39,487 nucleotides of DNA. Origin: Gammaproteobacteria bacterium. GTDB taxonomy: Bacteria > Pseudomonadota > Gammaproteobacteria > Pseudomonadales > Porticoccaceae. Positions 24,871-33,644 of this stretch are shown here, in pieces. The notes beneath the pieces were generated by a model that saw only the letters and a program-made list of their open reading frames with translations, did no database searches and was not told the origin of the DNA. Every line of letters starts with the position of its first letter. The stretch's first letter is position 1. A program made the translations under genes and the position numbers. The DNA is taken from NCBI GenBank assembly GCA_003235325.1, contig QJWQ01000009.1:1-39487 (forward strand). Direction: 5' to 3'.

Positions 24871-25788
24871 CTACAGCAGCGCCTTGATGTGGGCGACAAC
24901 ACTGCGGCCCAGGGCCGAAAGGGCATAACCGCCCTCGAGCATGGAGACGATGCGATCCTGACCCCACTGCCGGGCAACATTGCGCACCTCTCTGGTCACC
25001 CAGGCGTAATCGTCCTCGGTCAGGGACAGACCGGCCAGGGGGTCCTCCACGTGGGCGTCAAAGCCGGCGGAAAACAGGACCAGCTGCGGTCGGTGGGCCT
25101 GTAATGCCGGCAGCCAGTGTTCGCTAACAGCGGCCCGAAATGCCGGGCCTCCGCTTGCCGGGGGCAGGGGCACGTTGACGATATGCTCGCTGTCGGTACC
25201 GATGCCGGTGCCCGGGTAGAGCGGATACTGGAAGGTGGAGCAGAGCAGTACCCGCGGGTCATCGCGAAAGATATCTTCGGTGCCATTGCCGTGGTGGACA
25301 TCGAAATCAACGATGGCCACCCGCTCCAGGTGGTACATCGCCATGGCGTGGGCGGCGGCGACGGCAATATTGTCGAAGAAGCAGAAGCCCATGGCCCGGT
25401 CCCGTTCCGCGTGATGCCCCGGGGGCCGAACGCTGCAAAAAGCGCTGTTGACCCGGTTTTCCATAATCAGGTCCACCGCCAGGATGCCGGCGCCCGCCGC
25501 CCGCAGCGCCGCCGACAGGGTATGGGGATTCATGCTGGTATCCGGGTCGATGGCGACCATGCCCTGTTTCGGTGCAGCGGCAAATATCTGCTCCACATAG
25601 TCAGGTGCGTGAACGCGGCACAATTGTTCCCGGCTGGCCAGCGGTGCGTCGTGGTGATAGAGGCTGATATCCAGCCCGCTGGCGATGAGTTGGTCCGATA
25701 TGGCATGCAACCGCGCCGGGCATTCCGGATGGTATTGTCCCATGTCATGCAGGGCGCAATCGGGATGTGTAATCAGGGCTACTGGCAT
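24871..25788 (-). CDS. Histone-deacetylase-family (AcuC-like) protein deacetylase
   Basis: A 305-residue zinc amidohydrolase of the class I/II HDAC superfamily, cytoplasmic. All key residues are present: the catalytic pair H125-H126 in RPPGHHAERD, the zinc ligands D163 and H165 in DFDVHHGNGT, a later zinc aspartate in SAGFDAH, and the C-terminal EGGYAL containing the catalytic-region tyrosine. The start at 25788 is the first ATG of the frame (MPVALITHPDCALHD). Bacterial members deacetylate acetyl-lysine proteins (AcuC on acetyl-CoA synthetase) or acetylpolyamines. Being divergent from a PatZ-type protein acetyltransferase, separated by only 57 bp, argues for the protein-deacetylation role here. 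Confidence 0.88.
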   Translation of the reverse strand: MPVALITHPDCALHDMGQYHPECPARLHAISDQLIASGLDISLYHHDAPLASREQLCRVHAPDYVEQIFAAAPKQGMVAIDPDTSMNPHTLSAALRAAGAGILAVDLIMENRVNSAFCSVRPPGHHAERDRAMGFCFFDNIAVAAAHAMAMYHLERVAIVDFDVHHGNGTEDIFRDDPRVLLCSTFQYPLYPGTGIGTDSEHIVNVPLPPASGGPAFRAAVSEHWLPALQAHRPQLVLFSAGFDAHVEDPLAGLSLTEDDYAWVTREVRNVARQWGQDRIVSMLEGGYALSALGRSVVAHIKALL

Positions 25789-25845
25789 GGGACAATGGCT
25801 CCTTTACAGTGAATCACATTAAACACTAGCACAGGTCTTTAAGCC

Positions 25846-28521
25846 ATGGGACCACACTACCTCGAACATCTCTTTTCGCCGAAAACCATTGCCGTATTCG
25901 GCGCCAGCGACAGGGCCGATTCGGTTGGCGGCCGCACCTATCAAAACCTGCTGCAAGGCGACTTTAGCGGCGCCATCTACCCGGTCAATCCGAAACATGA
26001 AAAGCTGGCTGAGGCCCGCTGCTACCCGGACCTGGACAGCATCGGCTTGCCGGTGGACCTGGCAGTCATTGCCACCCCGGCGGCCACGGTGCCGGACATC
26101 CTGCGCCAGTGCGGCGAACACAATGTTCGGGCCGCCATTGTTCTCAGCGCCGGTTTTACCGATGACGGCAAGGCCAACGCCCTGCAACAGACGCTGGTGC
26201 AACAGGCCCGCCACGATAACATTCGCCTGCTCGGCCCCAACTGCCTGGGCCTGGTTCGACCCAGGGTCGGTCTCAATGCCACCTTCAGCAATAACAGCGC
26301 CGGCCGCGGCAACCTGACCCTGATTTCCCAGTCCGGTGCCCTGTGCACGGCCATTCTCGACTGGGCGGCGAGCCGCAACATCGGTTTTGCCGCCGTCGTC
26401 TCCCTGGGCGACGCCATCGACATCGATTTCGGCAGCATGCTCGACTACCTGGCCATGGACAATGAGACCCGGGGCATCCTGCTCTATATCGAGGGCGTTC
26501 GCGATGCCCGGGCCTTCATGAGCGGCCTGCGCAGCGCCGCGCGGATGAAACCGGTGGTGGCGATGAAAGTGGGGCGGCACGACGCCAGCGCCCGGGCGGC
26601 CCTGTCCCATACCGGGTCCCTGGTGGGCTCCGACGACGTCTTTGACGCCGGATTGCGCCGGGCCGGGGTGGTACGAGTGCAGGATATCAACCAGCTGTTC
26701 GCCGCCGCCCAGTTGCTGGCCAACCAGCACCGGGCCAGCGGCAACCGGCTGGCCATTGTCACCAACGGCGGCGGCCCGGGAATCATGGCCACCGACCGGG
26801 CCCTGGACCTGGATATCGAACTGGCGCAGCTGTCGTCCGCGACCCGGGATCGGCTCAACGCCCTGATGCCGGCTCACTGGTCCCACGGCAACCCGGTGGA
26901 CGTGCTTGGCGATGCGCCGCCGGAGCGCTACGAGCAGGCCGTGGCCGCGTGCCTGGCCGACCCCAACGTCGATGGCGTGCTGGTGATCCTGACACCCCAG
27001 GCCATGACCTACCCCCAGGCCGTGGCCGAGCGCATCGTCAACCTGGGGCAACCGGGACAAAAAAGCATTCTCACCTGCTGGATGGGTTTTGGTCAGGTGG
27101 AGACATCTCGGCAACTGTTCGCCAAACACAAGATTCCCAGCTTCGCCACCCCGGAAAGTGCAGTGGAAGCCTTCAGCCACCTGGTGGAGTATTACCACAA
27201 CCAGCAGTTGCTGATGCAGGTGCCGGGCCCAATGAAGCAGAGCAGCGAGCCGGATGCCGAAGGGGTGCACCTGATTATCGAGGCCGCCCTGGCTGAGCAC
27301 CGCAGCCTGCTGAGTCGGGCCGAGACCAATGCCGTGCTGGCCGCCTTTGGCATTCCGGTGATGCCGGTAACCGAGTGCCGCACCCCCAACGAGGCGCTGA
27401 TAGCCGCCCAATCCATGGGCTTTCCGGTGGCGATGAAAATCCACTCGCCGGACATTTCCCACAAGACCGACGTCGACGGCGTCCGCCTCAACATCAACAA
27501 CGCCCAGTCCGTGCGCAGCACCTATCGGGAGCTGATGGACAGCGTGCGCGCCTTGCGGCCAAACGCCAGCCTTACCGGGGTAACTATCGAACCCATGTAC
27601 CGCAAGCCCCACGGCCGCGAACTGATGGCCGGGGTCTTGCGCGACCCCCTGTTCGGGCCGGTGATCACCTTCGGCGCCGGCGGCACCATGGTGGAATTCA
27701 TTCGGGACCGCGCCACCGCCCTGCCGCCCCTGAATACACTGATTATCGAGAAACTGATCAGCGGCACCCGGGTGAGCAAGTTGCTGGAGCAGTTTCGCAA
27801 CCAGCCACCGGTGGACCGGGCCGCCATCATCGAGCTACTGCGCCATCTTTCTGAACTGGTGTGCGAACTGCCCCAGATTCGCGAACTGGATATCAACCCT
27901 TTCGTAGTCAACGAGGACGGGGCGGTGGTGCTGGATGCCCGCATCGTGGTCGACCACCACGGCATCGGCCAGCACCGCTACGCCCACATGGCGATTCACC
28001 CCTACCCGGCGCACCTGACCTCACATCACCAGTTGGCAGACGGCACAGAGATTGTCATGCGTCCCATTCGCCCCGAGGATGCGGAAATAGAGATGGCCTT
28101 TGTTTCCGGCCTGTCGGAGCAGACCAAGTATTTTCGTTTTATGCAGGCGCTGCAGGAGCTGACACCGCAGATGCTGGTGCGCTTTACCCAGATCGACTAC
28201 GACCGGGAAATGGCCCTGATTGCCGTGGTCCGGGAAGACGGCGCTGAAAAGGAAATTGCCGTGGCGCGCTATATCATCAATCCCGACGGCGCCAGCTGCG
28301 AGTTTGCCATCGTTGTCGCCGACCAGTGGGCCCGCAAGGGTATCGGCTCGGAACTGATGGGCAAGTTGATCGAGGTAGCCAGGGCCCGGGGCCTGCAGAC
28401 CATGGACGGCGAGGTGCTGGCCAACAACCGACCCATGCTGGACATGATTCGCCATCTGGGTTTCGTTATATTGCCGAGGAAGGACTACCCCAATGTGGTC
28501 CTGGTCAGCAAGGTTTTGTAA
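25846..28521 (+). CDS. PatZ/Pka-type protein lysine acetyltransferase (NDP-forming acyl-CoA synthetase + GNAT)
   Basis: An 891-residue two-part protein. Residues ~1-460 are the CoA-binding and ligase domains of NDP-forming acetyl-CoA synthetase. They include FGASDRADSVGGRTYQNL and the SHTGS motif with H255, which corresponds to the phosphohistidine of the ADP-forming enzymes; many PatZ proteins lack it. Residues ~480-700 are an ATP-grasp subdomain (FPVAMKIHSPDISHKTDVDG and FGAGGTMVE). Residues ~725-891 are a C-terminal GNAT domain with QWARKGIGSELMGKLIEVAR. Proteins of this architecture acetylate lysines, notably acetyl-CoA synthetase, using acetyl-CoA sensed by the large domain. Retention of the histidine leaves open a real ligase activity. 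It is divergent from the HDAC-like gene. Confidence 0.9.
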   Translation: MGPHYLEHLFSPKTIAVFGASDRADSVGGRTYQNLLQGDFSGAIYPVNPKHEKLAEARCYPDLDSIGLPVDLAVIATPAATVPDILRQCGEHNVRAAIVLSAGFTDDGKANALQQTLVQQARHDNIRLLGPNCLGLVRPRVGLNATFSNNSAGRGNLTLISQSGALCTAILDWAASRNIGFAAVVSLGDAIDIDFGSMLDYLAMDNETRGILLYIEGVRDARAFMSGLRSAARMKPVVAMKVGRHDASARAALSHTGSLVGSDDVFDAGLRRAGVVRVQDINQLFAAAQLLANQHRASGNRLAIVTNGGGPGIMATDRALDLDIELAQLSSATRDRLNALMPAHWSHGNPVDVLGDAPPERYEQAVAACLADPNVDGVLVILTPQAMTYPQAVAERIVNLGQPGQKSILTCWMGFGQVETSRQLFAKHKIPSFATPESAVEAFSHLVEYYHNQQLLMQVPGPMKQSSEPDAEGVHLIIEAALAEHRSLLSRAETNAVLAAFGIPVMPVTECRTPNEALIAAQSMGFPVAMKIHSPDISHKTDVDGVRLNINNAQSVRSTYRELMDSVRALRPNASLTGVTIEPMYRKPHGRELMAGVLRDPLFGPVITFGAGGTMVEFIRDRATALPPLNTLIIEKLISGTRVSKLLEQFRNQPPVDRAAIIELLRHLSELVCELPQIRELDINPFVVNEDGAVVLDARIVVDHHGIGQHRYAHMAIHPYPAHLTSHHQLADGTEIVMRPIRPEDAEIEMAFVSGLSEQTKYFRFMQALQELTPQMLVRFTQIDYDREMALIAVVREDGAEKEIAVARYIINPDGASCEFAIVVADQWARKGIGSELMGKLIEVARARGLQTMDGEVLANNRPMLDMIRHLGFVILPRKDYPNVVLVSKVL

Positions 28522-28592
28522 GGCCGGTTGCGCCAACAGAGGTTGGCAACGAGCCAGTAACAAGAACAAGAAAACTGATAACAGGAGCACCG

Positions 28593-29405
28593 ATGAACGA
28601 TAATACTTCCGACCGCCGGGCCACTGCCCTGTTTGTCTCCCATGGTGGCGGTCCTCTACCGTTGCTGGGGGATGCCGCTCACCGGCAACTGGTCGACAGC
28701 CTGAAAGTCATTTCTGTTGCCTTCCCCAGGCCTGCGGCCATCATCCTGGTCAGTGCCCACTGGGAGGCAGACCGGCCCACGGTTACCGGCGCCGATAATC
28801 CGGCTCTGATTTACGATTACTACAACTTTCCTCCGGCATCCTACGAGATCCGTTACCCGGCGCCGGGGCAGCCGGCACTGGCGGCAAAAATCCACAGCCT
28901 GCTGGTCAGACAGGGTATCGACGCGGCTATTTCCGACCATCGCGGCTTTGACCACGGCCTGTTTGTGCCCCTGAAAATCATGTACCCGGAGGCGGACATC
29001 CCCTGCGTACAACTGTCCCTGGTCAAAGGCCTGGACCCCGGCATCCACCTTCAAATGGGACGAGCCCTGGCTTCCCTGCCGACAGAGAATGTCCTGGTCA
29101 TCGGTTCCGGTTTTTCCTTTCATAACCTGCCAGCCTTCTTCCGGCCGGGTTCTGCAGCGGAAAAAGCCATGAACGCCGACTTTGAGCAGTGGCTGATCGA
29201 CACCTGCAGCAGTGACCGGATCAGCGAAAGTGAACGCCATCGCCGGCTGGTAAATTGGGCGGAAGCGCCCGCTGCCAGGTTCTGCCACCCCCGGGAGGAA
29301 CACCTGTTGCCGCTGCATGTCTGCTATGGTGTCGCCGACTCGCCCGCACGGCAGGTATTCCGTTTTGAGGTCATGGGCAAGCAGGCCAGCGCCTTCCTCT
29401 GGTGA
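28593..29405 (+). CDS. DODA-type extradiol aromatic ring-opening dioxygenase
   Basis: A 270-residue class III extradiol dioxygenase of the 4,5-DOPA dioxygenase/YgiD family, a cytoplasmic enzyme opening catechol-type rings with a non-haem metal. The ATG at 28593 follows AGGAG by five bases, overriding a longer in-frame start at 28326 inside the PatZ-type gene. Conserved metal/active-site segments are VSHGGGPLPLLGD, ILVSAHWEADRPTV, SDHRGFDHGLFVPLKIMYP and GSGFSFHNL, with their histidines in place. The C-terminus, HPREEHLLPLHVCYG, carries the last conserved histidine. The natural substrate is unknown. Confidence 0.88.
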   Translation: MNDNTSDRRATALFVSHGGGPLPLLGDAAHRQLVDSLKVISVAFPRPAAIILVSAHWEADRPTVTGADNPALIYDYYNFPPASYEIRYPAPGQPALAAKIHSLLVRQGIDAAISDHRGFDHGLFVPLKIMYPEADIPCVQLSLVKGLDPGIHLQMGRALASLPTENVLVIGSGFSFHNLPAFFRPGSAAEKAMNADFEQWLIDTCSSDRISESERHRRLVNWAEAPAARFCHPREEHLLPLHVCYGVADSPARQVFRFEVMGKQASAFLW

Positions 29406-29487
29406 CCTGGCGGCTTTCGATTAATTGCGGCCTGTCGACCTGGACCAATTTTTTTCCAGCGACAACGGGGATGCTGGACTATATTCT

Positions 29488-29562
29488 CGAAGCAAGAGTT
29501 CCCGAAACAAGAGTTCCCGAAGCAAGAGTTCCGGAGGCAAGAGTTCCGGAGGCAAGAGTTCC
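29488..29562 (+). repeat. Five tandem copies of a 15-bp unit
   Basis: Five direct copies of CGAAGCAAGAGTTCC, differing only at one or two positions per copy (CGA/GGA and AGC/AAC/GGC). The 15-bp length keeps frame and one frame reads EARVP repeated; another reads SKSSR/SKSSG. The region 29406-29783 between the dioxygenase and cytochrome c genes has no other recognisable gene, so whether the repeats are translated is unclear. An ORF from 29402 to 29653 would include them. Confidence 0.8.
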
Positions 29563-29783
29563 AAAGGGAGATTTCAGTTGCCCGGCTTCAGTATTGAGAA
29601 ATTTCTCCGGTACCATTGGGCATCAGGGCCCTGGAAAGGCATATTCACCCTGAATCTGCGGGCCCACGCCAGACTCGGCCGTGGCGCCCGGCGGCACACC
29701 GCATGCAACCGTAGATTCCCCAAGCGGCGATGCCAGTGCCCATGTAACCCGCCGAGTCGCTGCAATCTATAGAGAGATCTGTT

Positions 29784-30278
29784 ATGAAAAAAACAATGAC
29801 GTTGAAAACCAGGCTGTTGACCGGCCTGCTCCTGTCGACGGCCCTGGCGAACCCGGTATTCGCCCAGACGGACGACCAGGCGATGCTGGATCGCGGCAAA
29901 TATCTGGTCAAGCTCGGTGGCTGCAATGACTGCCATACACCGGGATATCTCCTCTCCGAGGGCAAGGTCCCGGAAAGTCTGTGGCTCACCGGCGACAGCT
30001 TCGGCTGGCGTGGCCCCTGGGGCACCACCTATGCCCCCAATCTGCGCCTGCTGATGCAAACCCTGGACGAGGACGAGTGGCTGGAAATGGCCAGGACACT
30101 GAAGCGCAGACCGCCAATGCCCTGGTTCACGCTCAACGAACTTGACACCGAGGACCTGCGGGCCATCTACCGCTATACCCGCCATCTTGGCCCCGCTGGC
30201 GAACCGGCGCCGGAATTCGTACCGCCTGACCAGGAGCCGCCACCGCCCTATGCCCTGTTTCCGTCACCACCTCAATAA
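29784..30278 (+). CDS. Small periplasmic c-type cytochrome
   Basis: A 164-residue single-haem protein. It has a signal peptide (MKKTMTLKTRLLTGLLLSTA, then LANPVFAQ) and the haem-attachment motif CNDCH at 47-51. M112 in RRPPMPWF is a candidate distal ligand. Region 60-110 (GDSFGWRGPWGTTYAPNLRL) resembles cytochromes paired with dehydrogenases or terminal reductases. The proline-rich end (PDQEPPPPYALFPSPP) is unusual and might be a flexible tail. A TATAGAGAGATCTGTT segment precedes the ATG. No redox partner is adjacent; the dioxygenase upstream is cytoplasmic and probably unrelated. Confidence 0.8.
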   Translation: MKKTMTLKTRLLTGLLLSTALANPVFAQTDDQAMLDRGKYLVKLGGCNDCHTPGYLLSEGKVPESLWLTGDSFGWRGPWGTTYAPNLRLLMQTLDEDEWLEMARTLKRRPPMPWFTLNELDTEDLRAIYRYTRHLGPAGEPAPEFVPPDQEPPPPYALFPSPPQ

Positions 30279-30404
30279 ACTGTGCAGACCGGCCCCGGAT
30301 CGCACCCTGGCCGGCTGTTCCCTGCCGACGGATATCTTCCCTTGTCGGGACTGTCTCGACGCCGGATACCGGCGTCGGGCAATCGGCGTTTCCCGGGTCT
30401 GGTA

Positions 30405-30896
30405 ATGCCGGCGGCAACCCCGGTGGCGGACCTTTGCATTCTGCGGGCCAGTCCGGCTGATGCCGCAGCCATCAGCGCCCTGATTCAGAGCCTGGGGCAC
30501 TTTATTACCCTGGGTTGCGATGACGAGGGGGCCCAACAGCTGTTGTCAGCCATGACCCCGAAAATGATCGAGAGCTACATTACCAACCCGGCGTTTGTTT
30601 ATTTCATCGGCCGGATTGACGCAGACCTGGTCGGCGCGGTGGCCATTCGCGATGCCCGACACCTGTTTCATCTGTTTGTCGCCACCGGTTACCAGCGCCA
30701 GGGCTTCGCCCGGGCACTCTGGCTGGCTGCCAGGAAAGCGGCAACGGCGGCCGGTAACGACGGGGCCTTCACCGTCAATTCCACTCTCTACGCCGTCCCG
30801 GTCTACCAGCACTTCGGTTTTGTCGCCACCGGGCCTCGAAACCGCCACAACGGCATCGTCCATGTTCCCATGACACTGCAGATGAACCGGCAATAG
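30405..30896 (+). CDS. GNAT-family N-acetyltransferase
   Basis: A 163-residue GNAT enzyme, transferring an acetyl group from acetyl-CoA to an amine. Start at 30405 (MPAATPVADLCILRASPADA), because the frame upstream overlaps the cytochrome gene's end and is unlike a protein. Motif A is seen as LFHLFVATGYQRQGFARALW (the pyrophosphate-binding Q/RxxGxA loop), followed by the C-terminal YAVPVYQHFGFVATG typical of the fold. The N-terminal half has IRDARHLFHL preceding the beta-bulge. The substrate (protein, amino acid or antibiotic) cannot be told from sequence. No strong ribosome-binding site is visible. Confidence 0.8.
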   Translation: MPAATPVADLCILRASPADAAAISALIQSLGHFITLGCDDEGAQQLLSAMTPKMIESYITNPAFVYFIGRIDADLVGAVAIRDARHLFHLFVATGYQRQGFARALWLAARKAATAAGNDGAFTVNSTLYAVPVYQHFGFVATGPRNRHNGIVHVPMTLQMNRQ

Positions 30897-31071
30897 ACTG
30901 ACGAGTACGCTGACGTCCCTGAATGCCAGCAAGGTCACAGTCAATGGTATTGGCACCACATCACAAAAGGATTGGCCCCGGGAAGGCCTTTCAATGGGAA
31001 GCCGGCTTAAATGGCGGGGTGCCTTCAATAACTTCCGAAAAATATAGGAGTAACTATTCAGGAGGCGGACC

Positions 31072-32154
31072 ATGATTGCCAACAGCAATCTGAAAAGACT
31101 GCTCGACAAGGCCCTGGGTCAGCAGCTTGACGGCGCCTGTCCCGGTGCCATCCTGGAGATTACCGGAACCGAATTTGAGCGCATTTTTTCCCGGGCGCTG
31201 GGACTTTTTTCTCCTGAAGAGTCCGGGCCCCTGGAACCTGCCGATGGCTTTCGGGCAGCCAGTGTCACCAAGACAGTCACTGCGGCAGTCGCCGTTCGTC
31301 TGGCTGCGGAAGGGCACTGGAAACTCGATGATTCCGTGACCAACTGGCTACCTTCGTCAGTGGCCGGCAGCCTGCTCAAACTCAAGGGGCTTTCCAGCCC
31401 GGATGCACTGACCATACGCCGGCTGCTGGGCCACAGCAGTGGCCTGCCTGATTATTTTTTCGATCCCGGTTTTCAGCAGCAGGTCCGGGAGCAACCGGAT
31501 CGTATCTGGCAACCGCATGAACTTGTCGAAGCCGCAGTCAAGATCGGCGAAATGCTGTTTTCACCGGGCACGGACTTTAGTTACGGCGATACCGCCTACG
31601 TCCTCGTCGGCATTGCCATCGAGACAATTCTCGGTTGTACCCTGGCCGAGGCCTACCGGTCACTGGTCTTTCAACCCCTGGAAATGGAGGCAACCTATCT
31701 CGAGTGGCGTGAACCTCCCCGGGGCAGCAGGCTTTCGCACCATTTTGACCAGGTTAAGGATCTCCGCCATGCCAACCTTTCCTTCGATTGGGCCGGTGGC
31801 GGCCTGGTGACCAATGCGCCGGATCTGGCCAGGTTCCTGCGCGGCCTGTTTGGCCATGCCCTGTTCGACCAGCGCTGGTTACATGAAATGCTGAACTGGC
31901 GCAGGGCCACTCGCTGGCGGCCCCACAGCAGTGCCCGCTATCTTCACTACGGCCTGGGCCTGGGCGCCAACATTGCCTGGGGACAGAAGATTTTTGGCGC
32001 CACCGGGGTCTGGGGTGCGTTCGCCTATTATTGTCCCGCCGCCGATGTCACCATTACCGGCACCCTGAACCGGATTGGCGCCGATCGCCCGGCGCTGATG
32101 GACGCTGTTATCCACGGGTTGATTCACGAGGGGGTGATTACCGGAAAAGCCTGA
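31072..32154 (+). CDS. Serine hydrolase, beta-lactamase class C family
   Basis: A 360-residue serine hydrolase of the penicillin-binding-protein/class C beta-lactamase fold. The ATG at 31072 has AGGAGG at optimal spacing. The SxxK nucleophile motif is SVTK at 64-67 (AASVTKTVTAA), and the Y-x-D/N motif is in FSYGDTAYVLVG, followed by a helix typical of the family. Other family cues are IRRLLGHSSGLPDYF and the GGGLVTNAPDLARFLRGLF segment. No signal peptide is present, so it is likely cytoplasmic and may be an esterase or D-aminopeptidase-like enzyme rather than a resistance factor. Its neighbours are unrelated. Confidence 0.85.
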   Translation: MIANSNLKRLLDKALGQQLDGACPGAILEITGTEFERIFSRALGLFSPEESGPLEPADGFRAASVTKTVTAAVAVRLAAEGHWKLDDSVTNWLPSSVAGSLLKLKGLSSPDALTIRRLLGHSSGLPDYFFDPGFQQQVREQPDRIWQPHELVEAAVKIGEMLFSPGTDFSYGDTAYVLVGIAIETILGCTLAEAYRSLVFQPLEMEATYLEWREPPRGSRLSHHFDQVKDLRHANLSFDWAGGGLVTNAPDLARFLRGLFGHALFDQRWLHEMLNWRRATRWRPHSSARYLHYGLGLGANIAWGQKIFGATGVWGAFAYYCPAADVTITGTLNRIGADRPALMDAVIHGLIHEGVITGKA

Positions 32155-32217
32155 TTCTTTTGACGCCGGGACTGGTGCATAGACCCTGTGATCGGCGGCC
32201 TGGAGCACACTTCAACC

Positions 32218-33105
32218 ATGACCAAACCGAGATTTTTTATCACTGATGTCTTTACCACCGAGCGCTACGGAGGCAATCCCCTGGCCACCTTTGCCGATTG
32301 TGACAGCCTGTCGGACCGGGACATGCAGGCTATCGCCCGGGAGATCAATTTCTCCGAAACCACGTTTATCACTTCCATGCAACCCGGCCGTGACGGCTTT
32401 GCCGTGAGAATCTTCACACCGACGGCCGAAGTCCCCTTCGCTGGCCACCCTGTTCTGGGCACGGCCCATGTCATCCGCCATCAATTGTGCCTGTCAAAGA
32501 CCGATGAAATCGTCCTGGGCCTGGGAGCTGGTCCGGTCCGGGTGACCTTTGCCGCGGCCGACACCGGGACTGCCGTGCTCTGGATGCAACAACCGACACC
32601 GGTCTTCGGCGACACTTATCAACCCGGGACCCTGGCCGGCATTCTGGGTATCGACGACACCGACTTCACACCCGGCTGGCCGATCCAGGAGGTGTCCACC
32701 GGCTTTCCCCACATCATCGTGCCGCTGAAAGACCTGAACACACTGAAACGGGTTGTGGTCGACCGGCAGGCCTGCCTCGATCTGGTCGACAACGCCTGGG
32801 CGAAGCTGGTCCTGGTGTTTTGCACCGAAGGTTATAACCCCGGGCAGGGACTGGGTGTCAGGGTTTTTGCCGACTACTACGGCATTGCCGAGGACGCGGC
32901 CACCGGCAGTGGCAACGGCTGCCTTGCGGCGTATCTTCTGCATCACGGCTTGCTGGGCCCGGGACCCGTGGATATCGTCGCCGGTCAGGGGTACGAGATG
33001 GGCCGGCCCTCGACGCTGGCCCTGCGGGCACAGGCAGCGGGCGGCACCATCAATATCGGTGTCGGCGGCTGTGTTGTCGACGTCGCCCAGGGTATTTGGG
33101 GTTAA
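32218..33105 (+). CDS. PhzF-family isomerase/epimerase
   Basis: A 295-residue cytoplasmic protein of the PhzF superfamily (diaminopimelate epimerase fold). The ATG at 32218 is preferred over a GTG at 32188. The catalytic glutamate is E47 in REINFSETTFI. Other markers are RYGGNPLATF, PFAGHPVLGTAH and the C-terminal TGSGNGCLAAYLL loop. PhzF converts a phenazine precursor, but most family members are of unknown substrate and no phz genes are present. So the symbol phzF is not used. Confidence 0.88.
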   Translation: MTKPRFFITDVFTTERYGGNPLATFADCDSLSDRDMQAIAREINFSETTFITSMQPGRDGFAVRIFTPTAEVPFAGHPVLGTAHVIRHQLCLSKTDEIVLGLGAGPVRVTFAAADTGTAVLWMQQPTPVFGDTYQPGTLAGILGIDDTDFTPGWPIQEVSTGFPHIIVPLKDLNTLKRVVVDRQACLDLVDNAWAKLVLVFCTEGYNPGQGLGVRVFADYYGIAEDAATGSGNGCLAAYLLHHGLLGPGPVDIVAGQGYEMGRPSTLALRAQAAGGTINIGVGGCVVDVAQGIWG

Positions 33106-33162
33106 AATCCAGGCTATGCCGGAACCGGTACAATGGCAAAGAACAACGCAACAGGAAAGCCA

Positions 33163-33618
33163 ATGAATGACGTGAAATATGCGGGCTTCTGGATCAGAAC
33201 CGGTGCGGCCCTGATTGACTCCCTTCTTATGGCCATGGTCCTGGCGCCGGTGTTGTCCCTGATCTATGGCAGGGATTACTGGCACCGCACGGCCGGTTTA
33301 TCCGGTTCATGGGATTTTTTCTTCAACTATATCCTGCCGGCCGTGGCCGTGATTGCCTTCTGGGTGTGGAAATCGGCGACCCCCGGGAAGATGATACTGA
33401 AGCTTCGCATTGTCGACGCCCAAACCGGGGGGAAACCCAGCACCGGTCAGTTTATCGGCCGCTACCTGGGCTACTACGTATCGATATTGCCGCTGATGCT
33501 GGGCATTATCTGGGTCGGCCTGGACAAGCGAAAGCAGGGCTGGCACGACAAACTGGCGGGAACCGTGGTGATTCGAGACGCCGGCACTGATCCGGTACGG
33601 TTTGAAGCACCGGAGTGA
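33163..33618 (+). CDS. RDD-family membrane protein
   Basis: A 151-residue inner-membrane protein of the RDD family. The start at 33163 has AGGAAAG six bases upstream; an in-frame ATG at 33133 is rejected. Two to three transmembrane helices are visible; the RDD pattern is seen as GFWIRTGAALIDSLLM near the N-terminus, KSATPGKMILKLRIVDAQTG in the middle and KRKQGWHDKLAGTVVI at the end. RDD proteins are often linked to ion or osmotic homeostasis, but function is not established here. It is followed at 26 bp by a Dabb-family gene and probably forms a small operon with it. Confidence 0.85.
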   Translation: MNDVKYAGFWIRTGAALIDSLLMAMVLAPVLSLIYGRDYWHRTAGLSGSWDFFFNYILPAVAVIAFWVWKSATPGKMILKLRIVDAQTGGKPSTGQFIGRYLGYYVSILPLMLGIIWVGLDKRKQGWHDKLAGTVVIRDAGTDPVRFEAPE

Positions 33619-33644
33619 AGGACATTACCAAGAGGAGACAAACA

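Noticed and set aside
25789-25845. CRP-like site in the HDAC/PatZ intergenic region
   Set aside because: GTGAATCAC is palindromic but lacks the TGTGA-N6-TCACA spacing, so it is not called as a CRP site.
25819-27612. 597-codon open frame on the minus strand
   Set aside because: It lies wholly antisense to the PatZ-type gene, whose domains and motifs are unmistakable. Its composition (Gly/His/Gln-rich, no domain) is that of a high-GC shadow frame.
29574-30185. 203-codon minus-strand frame
   Set aside because: Antisense to the cytochrome c gene, which has a signal peptide and a CxxCH motif on the other strand.
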